This document shows, piece after piece, positions 8,610 through 17,319 of a DNA stretch of 64,000 nucleotides (its first letter is position 1; the number at the start of each line of letters is the position of its first letter). The DNA is taken from NCBI RefSeq assembly GCF_900114775.1, contig NZ_FOUE01000003.1, positions 62,001-126,000 of the forward strand, read 5' to 3'. The notes under the pieces were generated by a model. It did not search any database. It was not told the origin of the DNA and saw nothing but the letters and a program-made list of their open reading frames with translations. Position numbers and translations under genes: made by a program. Origin of the DNA: Marinobacter zhejiangensis (GTDB lineage Bacteria > Pseudomonadota > Gammaproteobacteria > Pseudomonadales > Oleiphilaceae).

Positions 8610-8981
8610 TTATCCGAACTGGAAAAATGCCAGTTTGTTGCCGTCAGGATCACGGACATAGGCGCCGTAAAACTGTCCGGGGATGCGCTGCCCCGGTTCG
8701 CCCTCACAGATGGCACCCAACTCGATGGCTTTTTGGTAGAGCTGGTCCACCGCTTCCTTGGAACCCGCAGGGAGTGCGGTCATGTTGCCGTTGCCGGGAT
8801 GGTTGGATTCGCCATCGAAGGGGGTGCAGATTGCCAGCATGGGCTCGGCCATGCTCTTGCCGATGAAGGCAATGCGCCCCATGTCCAGCAACACTTTGGC
8901 GCCGAGATCACTCAGCAGGCCTGAATAGAAGTCCTTGGCCTTGGCCATATCGCTAACGCCAATCGTCACATATCCAATCAT
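8610..8981 (-). CDS. VOC / glyoxalase-family protein
   Basis: A 123-residue single-module vicinal-oxygen-chelate protein. It starts MIGYVTIGVSDMAKAKDFY, the usual first strand and helix of this fold, and ends with the characteristic YVRDPDGNKLAFFQ strand. Members range from glyoxalase-type lyases to antibiotic-binding proteins; the substrate cannot be named. The ATG at 8981 has GGAGA upstream; a longer in-frame start adds 11 residues not typical of the family. It lies 63 bases after the ABC permease gene, in the position where an ABC ATPase might have been expected, but it is unrelated to one. Confidence 0.85.
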   Translation of the reverse strand: MIGYVTIGVSDMAKAKDFYSGLLSDLGAKVLLDMGRIAFIGKSMAEPMLAICTPFDGESNHPGNGNMTALPAGSKEAVDQLYQKAIELGAICEGEPGQRIPGQFYGAYVRDPDGNKLAFFQFG

Positions 8982-9044
8982 CTGGTTTCTCCGTTGTAGG
9001 TATGTCGTCGCCAACTGTAACCGGTTCCCGAAGCGCCGTCAGCC

Positions 9045-9839
9045 TCAGCGGTTCTCTGGCTTGGATACTGATGGTGCTGCATCAGGTTTTCCATCGCTGA
9101 CTGATGGGCGGTCGGTTACCAGCGCCAGCATGCCCACCCCAACAATCGCTGTCACCACCAGTGGGCCGGCGGGCAGGTCGAAGTGTGCGGAGAGCGCGAG
9201 GCCAAGAGCATGACCGGCGAGCGCCGCCGCGACGGCCGCCAGGATACCCCGGCTGCGAAGGTGACACAGGGCGAGTGGGCTGACGATCAGGGTGGCGAAC
9301 ACCACGTAGATACCGGCCAGTTCCACCGTCAGGGTCACCGCCACCGCAAACAGCGGCAGGAACAGGCCGGCCTGCAGCGGCGAAGGCCGCAGGGCCTGCC
9401 AGGCCAACACCAGAGCTGCCATGATGCCAAGTGTGGGCAGGGCGCTGGGGGTCACCCACAGCAAGTCGCCGTTCAGCGTCTGCGCCAGGTGCTGGGCGCC
9501 GTGAGGGTTATGGCTGACGATCAGGGTCGCCAGGCTGGCGCCCAATACATACAGCGAGCCAATCAGCGCCTCCCGGTAAGCTGCAGCCCGCTGCACCATC
9601 AGGTGCACCAGGGTCACCGCCAGCAGTGCGAACAGCAGGCTGTTGAACGGCAGACCGGCGACAGTGTGATTCGGCATCCAGGCTCGACCAGTCAGGGTGC
9701 CAAGGGCTGCCCATTGGGCAATCGCCAGGTCCGCAAACACGACCCCCCGTGCCAGAACCCGTTGCCCCAGAGGCACCAGGCTCACCGCCATCAGGGCGCT
9801 GGCGGCGACGGGCACGGACAGCCACAGCCAGTCCGTCAC
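9045..9839 (-). CDS. ABC-3 family metal permease (zinc/manganese type)
   Basis: A 264-residue integral membrane protein with about eight hydrophobic segments, of the ZnuB/MntB/AztB type (ABC-3 family). It starts at a GTG (TDWLWLSVPV) whose bases overlap the TGA of the upstream binding-protein gene, a GTGA overlap that implies translational coupling. A longer in-frame start would run through the binding-protein gene and is rejected. Its job would be to move Zn(II), or a related divalent metal, across the inner membrane. No ABC ATPase is encoded on either side, so it must borrow one from elsewhere or be incomplete. The tail is a short charged cytoplasmic extension. Confidence 0.85.
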   Translation of the reverse strand: MTDWLWLSVPVAASALMAVSLVPLGQRVLARGVVFADLAIAQWAALGTLTGRAWMPNHTVAGLPFNSLLFALLAVTLVHLMVQRAAAYREALIGSLYVLGASLATLIVSHNPHGAQHLAQTLNGDLLWVTPSALPTLGIMAALVLAWQALRPSPLQAGLFLPLFAVAVTLTVELAGIYVVFATLIVSPLALCHLRSRGILAAVAAALAGHALGLALSAHFDLPAGPLVVTAIVGVGMLALVTDRPSVSDGKPDAAPSVSKPENR

Positions 9840-10783
9840 GGTGCTTCCTCCTGTACCTGGGCGTGCCGAGCCGCCTCGCTCCGGTTGAGCCCTTTGAGAC
9901 TCGTCAGGATGTGATCGATCAGTGCCGCCAGGGTCTCGGTTGGCACTGCCCCGGTGACCGTGCCCGGCATCACCAGTACCGGCAGTCCGGTGCGGGTGGC
10001 CAGCCATTCAGCCGGCTGACGGTCCTGATAGCTGCTGACCAGAATGCCCTGCGCCTGCTCCAGTTGTGGGTCTTGCAGCAGTTGGTTGAGATGGGCTGCG
10101 GTCGGAGGCAGGCCGGGTTTTGGCTCCAGGTCCGGGCCGGAGGCGACCCCCAGCCAGCGCAACAGGTAGCCGAAGTTGGAATGCTGCACCACCAGGGTCA
10201 TGCCTTCGAGTGACTGGGCCGTCTGGCGCCATTGCGCCCGCTGCAAGTTCCACTGTACCCGCCACTGAATCAGCCGCCGTTGGATGTCGCGGCCCTGCTC
10301 TGGAGCTATGGCGATGAGCCGGTCGGCCAGGGCGGTCGCCACCTGAGGCAGCTTGTCCGGGTCCAGGTGCAGGTGCGGGTCGCCTTCAGGGTGGACATCC
10401 CCCAGGCTGCGATCCACATGATTGTGGGGCTGGTGCAAAGAGACCTGGTCCGCCGCCATGAACAGGCCGGGCTGCCCGGGACGGATAGCCCGGTTGGCAG
10501 CCCGCGAGATCAGGGTCGGAAGCCAGCCGGCTTCGAGCGAGGCGCCGGTGCACACCGCCAGGTCGGCGTTGCGCATGGCCGCAATCAGGCTGGGTCGTGC
10601 CTCTATGTAGTGGGGGTCCTGCCAGACGGTGGTGGCCGTGGTGATGGCGGCGTCCGGCAGCAGCTGGCGCACCAGGCTGGCCCATTCCGGCTCGCAGGCA
10701 AACACCCGCAGGCTGGCGGTCGCTGGCGAGGGCACCACCAGCAGGGCAAACGTCAAGAAAAGCAGTAACCGCTTAGAATCCAT
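9836..10783 (-). CDS. ZnuA-like periplasmic metal-binding protein
   Basis: A solute-binding protein of about 315 residues, cluster A-I (TroA/ZnuA/AztC type). After a signal peptide (LLLFLTFALLVVPSPATA) it has the usual two-lobe pattern. Candidate metal ligands are a His in DPHYIEARP, the His-rich loop EGDPHLHLDP, and His in VVQHSNFGYLLRWLG. The Asp/Glu region near the C-terminus (VSSYQD) also matches the family. The start codon overlaps the 3' end of the barrel gene upstream, and its stop overlaps the permease start. It probably delivers Zn(II) to the permease under Zur control. Confidence 0.88.
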   Translation of the reverse strand: MDSKRLLLFLTFALLVVPSPATASLRVFACEPEWASLVRQLLPDAAITTATTVWQDPHYIEARPSLIAAMRNADLAVCTGASLEAGWLPTLISRAANRAIRPGQPGLFMAADQVSLHQPHNHVDRSLGDVHPEGDPHLHLDPDKLPQVATALADRLIAIAPEQGRDIQRRLIQWRVQWNLQRAQWRQTAQSLEGMTLVVQHSNFGYLLRWLGVASGPDLEPKPGLPPTAAHLNQLLQDPQLEQAQGILVSSYQDRQPAEWLATRTGLPVLVMPGTVTGAVPTETLAALIDHILTSLKGLNRSEAARHAQVQEEAP

Positions 10784-11897
10784 GGGCACCGTGCGCTCCC
10801 AGGCTCATGACGTACTGAACCATAACCGTGTTGTCTGCCTGATCAAAACCTTCGCCGTCCTGGTGGGTGTATTGCAGGCGAACCGTGGAGAAGTGGGAAT
10901 GGGACCAGGCCAGCATCACATCACTTTCCTTAAGGCTCTGGTCGTGAAAGTGATCACCGTGGACGGCCCGGAGATCGACCTGGCCATAGCGGGCACCCGC
11001 GCTCCATTGCGGCGCAAACTGGTACACCGCGGAGGCGTACCAGCCCTCGTGGGTGTCGTCGGAGGTGGCGTACTCGTTGAGGTCATCGGCGTACAGGTAC
11101 TCACCGCTGAGGGTCAGCTGCTGCTGGCGAGTATTGCCGTTGGGAGACCACTTCCAGACCAAATCGGCGATGTAGAGGTTTTGGCCGGTGTAACCAGCGC
11201 CGTGGGCATGGTCATGGCTGTGAGTGTGGGCTGGCTCCGTTTCTGCGCCGGCTGGTTCTTCGGTGTGACCCTCAGTCTGGCGATTATGAAGGTAGGATAG
11301 ACCGGCCTGCCAGCTCTGGGCATCGCCAATATCTCCGCCGAAGCGGGTGTTGACGGTATAGACGCCGATGTCTTCTTCGCCTTCGGACAGGCGGTTGCCA
11401 TCAAACGCCTCGGCGCCCAGTTGCCAGTAGAACGGTGTTGGCAGTAGCAGGTTTAGGCGCAGGCCGGTGTCGAAGTAGTGGCTACCGAGCAGGGCCCGGT
11501 AGGCGGCAGGACGTTCGACAAAATCATCTTCGTGCAGGTGGCGGCTGTTGAGATAGCCTACCTGGGACAGGAAGCGGCCGCCGCGCACGCTCAGGTTCCA
11601 GGGCATGGCGGTGGTCTGCAGGAAGGCCTCCTCCAGCATCACCTCGCTTTCGCCATCATGCTCTTCCAGCACGGCGGTCAACCGGCCCTCAAACAGGTCG
11701 TCGACGGGAGCGGACAGGGACAGCTCGGTGTGGCCGAGGCCGAAGCCCTCGTCACGATGAGACAGGGCGGTGGGATTCTGTTTGTAGTAGCCGTCCAGCA
11801 CCACGCTGATGTCGGGGTTCAGTTCGTTGGCCTGGACAGTGGGAATGGCGGTGAAGGCCAGCAATGCAATGCCGGCGCGGAATGAATTGGAGCGCAT
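10773..11897 (-). CDS. His-rich outer-membrane beta-barrel, probably zinc-linked
   Basis: A 374-residue outer-membrane protein: a signal peptide cut near VQA/NE, then amphipathic strands. A His/Glu-rich surface loop around residues 215-235 contains HTHSHDHAHG, and there are further His clusters (HGDHFHDQ) near the C-terminus. The sequence ends in Phe (HGAHGF), as barrel proteins do. Its place between an AztD-like lipoprotein and a ZnuA-like protein, downstream of a Zur box, suggests it admits or captures zinc at the outer membrane under starvation. It lacks a TonB box and plug domain, so it is porin-like rather than a TonB-dependent receptor. Confidence 0.8.
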   Translation of the reverse strand: MRSNSFRAGIALLAFTAIPTVQANELNPDISVVLDGYYKQNPTALSHRDEGFGLGHTELSLSAPVDDLFEGRLTAVLEEHDGESEVMLEEAFLQTTAMPWNLSVRGGRFLSQVGYLNSRHLHEDDFVERPAAYRALLGSHYFDTGLRLNLLLPTPFYWQLGAEAFDGNRLSEGEEDIGVYTVNTRFGGDIGDAQSWQAGLSYLHNRQTEGHTEEPAGAETEPAHTHSHDHAHGAGYTGQNLYIADLVWKWSPNGNTRQQQLTLSGEYLYADDLNEYATSDDTHEGWYASAVYQFAPQWSAGARYGQVDLRAVHGDHFHDQSLKESDVMLAWSHSHFSTVRLQYTHQDGEGFDQADNTVMVQYVMSLGAHGAHGF

Positions 11898-11975
11898 GGT
11901 AATCCTCTGGCTGCGGACAGGAGGGTCCGGTGAATTCGGTAGGGAAAAGAGGCAGGCCCGAGGGCCTGCCGGGTA

Positions 11976-13304
11976 TCAGTGGTCGTGGCCGTCTTCACCG
12001 TGTTGGTCTGCGGCCAGGCCTAGCCAGGCGAGGCTGGCAGCGGGAGTGAATCCCAGATCCAGGGTCCGGACGGTGTCGCCGTCGTGACTGTCGATCTCGA
12101 TAAGACGCTGGCGGTCGGGGTCAAGGACAAAGAGCCGGTCGCCCGCCGCAGAGGTAACGATGGCCGGGGTGGTTGAACCCTCGGTCAGCGGTTGTGTGAC
12201 CGCCAGGGTGGCCGTCAGTGACCAGTTTGCGGCAGGGTCAAACAGGCGCAACTTGCCGTCGTCTCCCAGCACGTAGAAGGTCTCGCCGTGGCCGTCAAAG
12301 CCCTGGATTACCCGCCCAATGCCTGCGCCTATATCCAACATCTGATAGGGCTCTGCGGGGGCTTCCGCATTGATGACGAACAGCTGGTCACCGGCGATGC
12401 CTACCAGCGCTTCGACATTGTTATGGCCCGCCAAAGTGCCGATGCGGCTGCCTTCGGCCAGCGTTGCTGGGTTGGCCAGCTTGCGGGCGCCATAGCTGGC
12501 GTCCTGGAGATCAATCACTAACACGCCGTCACTGCAGCCGAAGCCCAGTACATGATCGTTGGCGGCCGTTCCGTGCAACAGCGGGCATTGCTCGGTGTAG
12601 CGGTTTTCAAAGGCAAAGGTGTCGCCGTCCAGGCTGTACCGTTCCACTTCAGCAGGCAGGGTGGTGTCGGTGATGGACGGGTCGCGGTAGGTCACGAATA
12701 GCTGGTCGCCAAGCAGCTTGGCCACGCCATGCATGTTGTTTTCCCGCTCAAGACTGGCCAGGGCCGAGCCGCCGCCCAGGGATATGTCGGAAAACACAGT
12801 GACCCGGGCGCTGGCGGTTCCGCTGGAGCCATCGAAGAACACCACGCCATGATCCTCACCCTGGGTGTAGTGGGTGGGGCGATGGTCGTTGAGGGTGAGG
12901 TTCAACATGACGGGTGTTTCGGCGTAATCGTGCAGGTGATCGCCGTGATCTTCGGTATACAACCCGCTGTCGAGGAAGGACACCCGATCATCGCCGCGCT
13001 GGACGATGACGCCGTAGCGGTGGTCCGGGGAGGCGTACAGCCGGGGCGCTTCACCGGGCAGCGCAAAGCTGGCAAGTACGGCCCCCTGGTCCAGGTCGAG
13101 CACCTTCAACGCGGCGGTACCGGTGTCGAACAGTGCCAGCCGGCCGGCGCTTTCGATCTCGGTGTGGTCATGGCCATAGTTGTCGTCGTCGGAGCTGCTG
13201 CCGCCGCAGCCCGCTAATGTCATGGCGAGCAGAGGGGCCACCAATGCCAACCGGGAGGGTGTGGCCGAAGAGAGGGGCACGTGTAGGTCGCGATTCATAC
13301 GCAT
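11976..13304 (-). CDS. AztD-like beta-propeller lipoprotein, putative zinc chaperone
   Basis: A 442-residue lipoprotein. The signal peptide ends in a lipobox LAGC, followed by a Gly/Ser/Asp linker and a His-Asp cluster (NYGHDH). The body is made of repeated strands with turns such as RLYASPDHRYGVIVQ and DGKLRLFDPAAN, as in a beta-propeller, and the protein ends in another His-rich tail (GEDGHDH). This matches AztD, the periplasmic chaperone that hands zinc to AztC in AztABCD systems. The ATG at 13304 lies seven bases after AAGGA. It is the first gene of the leftward zinc operon, about 100 bases from the Zur box. Name given by analogy. Confidence 0.75.
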   Translation of the reverse strand: MRMNRDLHVPLSSATPSRLALVAPLLAMTLAGCGGSSSDDDNYGHDHTEIESAGRLALFDTGTAALKVLDLDQGAVLASFALPGEAPRLYASPDHRYGVIVQRGDDRVSFLDSGLYTEDHGDHLHDYAETPVMLNLTLNDHRPTHYTQGEDHGVVFFDGSSGTASARVTVFSDISLGGGSALASLERENNMHGVAKLLGDQLFVTYRDPSITDTTLPAEVERYSLDGDTFAFENRYTEQCPLLHGTAANDHVLGFGCSDGVLVIDLQDASYGARKLANPATLAEGSRIGTLAGHNNVEALVGIAGDQLFVINAEAPAEPYQMLDIGAGIGRVIQGFDGHGETFYVLGDDGKLRLFDPAANWSLTATLAVTQPLTEGSTTPAIVTSAAGDRLFVLDPDRQRLIEIDSHDGDTVRTLDLGFTPAASLAWLGLAADQHGEDGHDH

Positions 13305-13403
13305 CTGAGGTTCCTTGATGAATGTTATAACGTTGCTTTCCCTGAGGGTGATCTGGTGGCGTTGGGGAATGACTTGCACCGGTCACCGACTTGGCGATGT
13401 AAA

Positions 13404-13420
13404 ATGTTATGTTATAACAT
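13404..13420. promoter_or_regulatory. Zur box between divergent zinc genes
   Basis: ATGTTAT at 13404-13410 and ATAACAT at 13414-13420, separated by three bases, match the gammaproteobacterial Zur consensus ATGTTATAATATAACAT at all outer positions. It lies between the divergent AztD-like and COG0523 genes and could repress both when zinc is sufficient. The 10-mer ATGTTATAAC occurs twice in the gap, at 13409-13418 and 13322-13331. The second copy sits in an imperfect palindrome (13321-13334) just upstream of the AztD-like start and may be a weak second site. Confidence 0.85.
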
Positions 13421-13479
13421 AATAAAAGTGAACCCCTGTAATTGAACGACAAGGCCAGTGGCCTCGGGAGAGAAAATGA

Positions 13480-14691
13480 ATGGCTAATACAAATAGACGC
13501 TTACCGGTAACGGTGTTATCCGGGTTTCTGGGGGCGGGGAAGACCACCGTGCTCAACCATATTCTCAACAACCGTGAGGGGCGTCGGGTGGCGGTGATCG
13601 TCAACGACATGAGCGAAGTGAACATCGATGCCGCCCAGGTAGAGCAGGAAGTCCAACTCAATCGCGCCGAGGAAAAACTGGTGGAAATGAGCAATGGCTG
13701 CATCTGCTGCACCTTGCGGGAGGACCTGCTGTTGGAGGTCCGGCGACTGGCTGACGAAGGCCGATTCGACCATTTGGTGATCGAATCCACCGGTATTTCG
13801 GAACCGTTGCCCGTGGCGGAGACCTTCACCTTTGCCGACGAGGAGGGCATCAGCCTGTCGGATGTGGCCCAGCTGGATACCATGGTGACGGTGGTGGATG
13901 CGGCAAATTTCCTCAATGACTATGACGAGGCCCAGACCCTCAAGGACACCGGCGAGAGTCTGGGAGAGGACGATGAGCGCAGCGTCGCCGAGCTGTTGGT
14001 GGACCAGGTGGAGTTCAGCGACATCATCCTGATCAGCAAGACCGATCTGGTCGATGACGCCGAGGTGACCCGCCTGATGGCGGTCCTGCGTGGCCTTAAT
14101 GCTGAGGCCGAGCTGGTACCGATTCGGCACGGCGCGGTGCCGCTTGAGAAAGTGCTGGGGACCGGCCGTTTCAGCTTCGAACGCGCCCAGCAGTCACCGG
14201 GCTGGCTCAAAGAGCTGCGTGGCGAACATGTGCCGGAAACCGAGGAGTATGGCATTTCCAGCTTTGTCTACCGGGCCCGTCGACCGTTCCACCCGGCCAA
14301 GTTCTTTGCGTTTCTCCACCACCCCCGGAGCAGCGGTAAGCTGATTCGCTCCAAGGGCTACTTCTGGCTGGCCAGCCGGCCGGAATTTGCGGGCCACTGG
14401 AGTCAGGCCGGCGGCATTGCCCGACATGGACTTGCGGGTATGTTCTGGAAGGCGGTGCCGGAAGCGAACTGGCCGGAAGATCCCGGCTATCGGGACTCCA
14501 TTCGCGCCAACTGGGAAGAGCCATTCGGCGACATGCGCCAGGAACTGGTGTTCATCGGTCAGAGCCTGGATCGCGAAGAAATCTGCCGCGAACTCGATGG
14601 CTGTCTGCTGGATGATGAGCAGCTGCTAGCCGGTAAGGCTTTCTGGCAAACCCTGAATGATCCGTTCCCGGCCTGGGGCGCTGACATGTGA
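13480..14691 (+). CDS. COG0523 GTPase, putative zinc metallochaperone (ZigA/ZagA-like)
   Basis: A 403-residue G3E-family GTPase. The P-loop GAGKTT is at residues 18-23, the conserved metal-binding CxCC (GCICC) at 74-77, a DxxG-type switch (ESTGISEP) follows, and an SKTDL guanine-specificity motif lies near 186. The C-terminal COG0523 (CobW C) domain is present. Zur-controlled members of this family deliver zinc to client enzymes during starvation. GGGAGAG precedes the ATG, and the gene is divergent from the zinc uptake operon with a Zur box between them, which strongly supports a zinc role over cobalamin synthesis. Confidence 0.9.
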   Translation: MANTNRRLPVTVLSGFLGAGKTTVLNHILNNREGRRVAVIVNDMSEVNIDAAQVEQEVQLNRAEEKLVEMSNGCICCTLREDLLLEVRRLADEGRFDHLVIESTGISEPLPVAETFTFADEEGISLSDVAQLDTMVTVVDAANFLNDYDEAQTLKDTGESLGEDDERSVAELLVDQVEFSDIILISKTDLVDDAEVTRLMAVLRGLNAEAELVPIRHGAVPLEKVLGTGRFSFERAQQSPGWLKELRGEHVPETEEYGISSFVYRARRPFHPAKFFAFLHHPRSSGKLIRSKGYFWLASRPEFAGHWSQAGGIARHGLAGMFWKAVPEANWPEDPGYRDSIRANWEEPFGDMRQELVFIGQSLDREEICRELDGCLLDDEQLLAGKAFWQTLNDPFPAWGADM

Positions 14692-14789
14692 ACCGAGAGC
14701 AGTGACTGTTACTGCGGAAATGAAGAACCCGTCGGCTGCGGGTTTGCGGTAGACTGCGCCGGTAACCAAACGAGCGCAGTGGAGCCGCC

Positions 14790-15173
14790 ATGAGTGATAA
14801 CCCGTTAATGCAAGTACTCGAGATGGATGGCGAGGAACGGTACGACTATTTTCTGGATGCAGTGGTTGAGGAGCGTGAACTCTGGATACTCATCAACGCC
14901 GACAATCATTTCCTGAAGATTGTTTCGGAAGAGGACGGTGTCGCGTATCTGCCGGTCTGGCCGGTTTCGGAGTTTGCGAGCGACTATGCAAAGGGAGCTG
15001 AGGACTTGTCTCCCAAAGCGATTTCCCTGCCGGATTTCTTCAAGAAATGGGTTCCGGGGTTAACCAAGGACGGGCTGGCGGTCGGGGTTTTCCCCGGTGC
15101 CCAGAGCGAACTCTGGATCACCGAGGCGGAAGAGCTGAAACGTGATTTGCAGGAGGTGTTATCGGGGTTCTAG
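14790..15173 (+). CDS. DUF2750 family protein
   Basis: A 127-residue acidic, soluble protein matching the DUF2750 family by its pattern: an N-terminal helix (ERYDYFLDAVVEERELWIL), a central block (YLPVWPVSEFASDYA), a PDFFKKWVPGL segment and a final strand plus helix ending near the C-terminus. The family has no known biochemical function. GTGGAG precedes the ATG. Its TAG stop shares a CTAG with the stop of the convergent pqiC gene, so the two genes meet tail to tail with no spacer. Confidence 0.8.
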   Translation: MSDNPLMQVLEMDGEERYDYFLDAVVEERELWILINADNHFLKIVSEEDGVAYLPVWPVSEFASDYAKGAEDLSPKAISLPDFFKKWVPGLTKDGLAVGVFPGAQSELWITEAEELKRDLQEVLSGF

Positions 15174-15700
15174 TGTCCCAGCGCTGAGACAATGTTCCTC
15201 GCCGTGTCCTGCCAACCCTGGTCCAGGGTTTCCACCAGCGCCGCGTAGCCGTCTGCCGGCACCGGCGCTTGCCAGTCGATTTTTCCCTGTTGCGAGGTCT
15301 TGCCGGCCTCGCTGAACTGCCAGACCCCCTGGATGATTGCCAGATCGCCACTGTCGACCTGAACGCCCTGGAACTGGCTCAGGCTGACGACGAGTCGGTT
15401 CTCTCCTGACAAGGCCTGCTCACTGAGCGCAGCGTGTAGCGCCCGTTCAAGCTGGCGGCCCAGCGGTTCGGCCCAACGGTGTTGGCGGGCGATGTGAAGC
15501 TCGCTGTTGCTGAGCTGGTAGACAATGCCCCCCTGATCGAGGTAACCGGCCAGCCGCACCTCCACCGTCAATGGGTGGACGCCGACGGCAGTGGCGCCGG
15601 GCAACAGGTAACCTGGCGGGGGGATCACAGGGGCCTGGCTGCAGCCCGTCAGCATCAGGGTAAACAGACAGGCCAGGGCGTAACGTGGTTGATTCATCAT
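15170..15700 (-). CDS. pqiC: PqiC outer-membrane lipoprotein
   Basis: A 176-residue lipoprotein (lipobox LTGC, then SQAPVIPPPGYLLPG) of the ABC-type transport auxiliary/DUF330 family. PqiC anchors the PqiB needle at the outer membrane in the Pqi lipid-transport system that helps maintain the cell envelope. Its first codons overlap the end of pqiB by four bases (ATGA-type), and it ends the operon against the convergent DUF2750 gene. Assignment rests on family pattern plus operon context. Confidence 0.85.
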   Translation of the reverse strand: MMNQPRYALACLFTLMLTGCSQAPVIPPPGYLLPGATAVGVHPLTVEVRLAGYLDQGGIVYQLSNSELHIARQHRWAEPLGRQLERALHAALSEQALSGENRLVVSLSQFQGVQVDSGDLAIIQGVWQFSEAGKTSQQGKIDWQAPVPADGYAALVETLDQGWQDTARNIVSALGH

Positions 15701-17319
15701 GGGTGTTGCGCTCTCGGCTGTGGATCTGGGGCGGCGCTGTCCTGGAAAATCAGGGCATTGGGCCGTTCGTTCAGGGTATCCAGAACGGGGGTGGCGCGGT
15801 CGATCATCTGGTTCAGCTTTTGCAACGTGGTTTGTAGTTCGCGGAAGGCCGCTCCATTTTCATCGCCCCGCCAGGAGTCCAGCACCTCCTGCAGGGCAAT
15901 CAGGGAATTCCCGGCTTCCTGTGGCAGGCTGTGCAGAGCCGGGTTGGCCACCAGGGTATCCAGTTGTTGAGCGACGCTGGCCATGGTTTCAAGATTTTGG
16001 TTCAGGTTATTGGCAAGTTCGTTGAACGGCAGGTTGTTCAGCGTTGTGAGAAGCGTGCTGATCTGATCTTCAATCTTACTGATGCCGCTGCCATCGACAG
16101 TGGGGAAAACCGGAACCGAGCGGTAGGTTTGCTCCAGTGTGGCGGGGGCGACACCGGTGTAGAAGTCCAGTGTAACAATCAATGCGCCGGTCAACAGGCT
16201 GCCGGTCTCCAGGCTGGCTCTCAGGCCGCCATCGACCATGGCGGCAATCTCGGTTTCCCAGCGGCTCATCGGGACCTCGGTTCTTTGTGCCTGGCGCTGG
16301 GGCTCCAGGCGGATCAGCACGGGTACCGGATCCTGCTGCATGGAACTTGGGCCTTCATAACCGAATCCCCAGGCGACGGTTTCCACCGTGCCGACACGGA
16401 CCCCGCGGTATTCAACCGGGGCTCCCGGGCGCAGCCCCCGCACACTGCCTTCAATCATCAGGACATAGTCCAGAGTCTGTGAATACAGCGCTCGCCGGGC
16501 CGCTTCCTCATCCGGGTAAAGGGTGAAGGTATCACCATCCTCAGCCGGGGGGCCAAGGCTCATATTTGGATCGGGTACCGCAAATGACACCCCCCCGCCG
16601 ACCAGGGTTTCCAGGGACCCGATTTGAGCCTCAAACCCCTCGGCACCCAGCTTGAAGCCCATTCCACTGACTTCCCAGAACCGGCTGGTTTGAGTAACCA
16701 GCACATCGTAGGGCTCCTCAATGAACAGTTGGTGGCGGAAAACCTTTTCGGCCGGGTCGAATTGGGTATCGACCACCCGGCCCACGCGCAGATTGCGGTA
16801 GTTGACCGGGTCCCCGGTATCGACGGAGCTGCCAACATCACTGACCAGTGTGAGGAACAGGCCATCTCCGGTTAGCTGAGGCGGCGGGGAGTCATTGACG
16901 GAGTAAGCCCTTGGCGGCCTGCCATCAGTGCCGGGAAGCAATTCGATGTAGGCACCTGACAGTACCGTGCTAAGGCCGCTGATGCCCTCTCGGTCGACCC
17001 TGGGTTTGACGATCCAGAACTGGGTGTCTTCAAGCAGCATCCGCTCGGTACCCGCCTGCATCTGGACGGAAAGTAGGGTGTGGGTAAGGTCATCGGATAG
17101 CCTGACGCTCTCTACCAGGCCCACTTGCACATTCCGGGTTTTTACGGCGGTTTTTCCCGCGGTGATGCCCTCAGCATTCTCCATCATCAGAGTGATGACC
17201 GGACCCTTGCCGGCGATATTGCTGTACATCAGCCAAGCCCCTATCAGCAGCGCTAGTAAAGGAATGAGCCAGACGGCAGACAATTTCGGAGCTGAAGATG
17301 TCGCAGGAGTATTAGTCAA
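15697..17319 (-). CDS. pqiB: PqiB, MCE-domain intermembrane lipid transport protein
   Basis: A 540-residue inner-membrane-anchored protein. One membrane segment (about 13-31, SAVWLIPLLALLIGAWLMY) is followed by three MCE domains at roughly 42-140, 155-255 and 280-390, then a long helical region (about 415-520) that would form the tunnel through the periplasm. Each MCE unit shows the family pattern of a strand pair followed by G-x-x-V-G-x-V. PqiB hexamers build a syringe-like conduit for lipids between the two membranes. The start overlaps the pqiA stop by four bases, and its own stop overlaps pqiC. Confidence 0.92.
   Translation of the reverse strand: MTNTPATSSAPKLSAVWLIPLLALLIGAWLMYSNIAGKGPVITLMMENAEGITAGKTAVKTRNVQVGLVESVRLSDDLTHTLLSVQMQAGTERMLLEDTQFWIVKPRVDREGISGLSTVLSGAYIELLPGTDGRPPRAYSVNDSPPPQLTGDGLFLTLVSDVGSSVDTGDPVNYRNLRVGRVVDTQFDPAEKVFRHQLFIEEPYDVLVTQTSRFWEVSGMGFKLGAEGFEAQIGSLETLVGGGVSFAVPDPNMSLGPPAEDGDTFTLYPDEEAARRALYSQTLDYVLMIEGSVRGLRPGAPVEYRGVRVGTVETVAWGFGYEGPSSMQQDPVPVLIRLEPQRQAQRTEVPMSRWETEIAAMVDGGLRASLETGSLLTGALIVTLDFYTGVAPATLEQTYRSVPVFPTVDGSGISKIEDQISTLLTTLNNLPFNELANNLNQNLETMASVAQQLDTLVANPALHSLPQEAGNSLIALQEVLDSWRGDENGAAFRELQTTLQKLNQMIDRATPVLDTLNERPNALIFQDSAAPDPQPRAQHP

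Noticed and set aside
9840..10007. Longer N-terminus for the ABC permease
   Set aside because: The extra residues are a frame-shifted reading of the binding-protein gene; the GTG at 9839 overlaps that gene's stop in the usual coupled arrangement.
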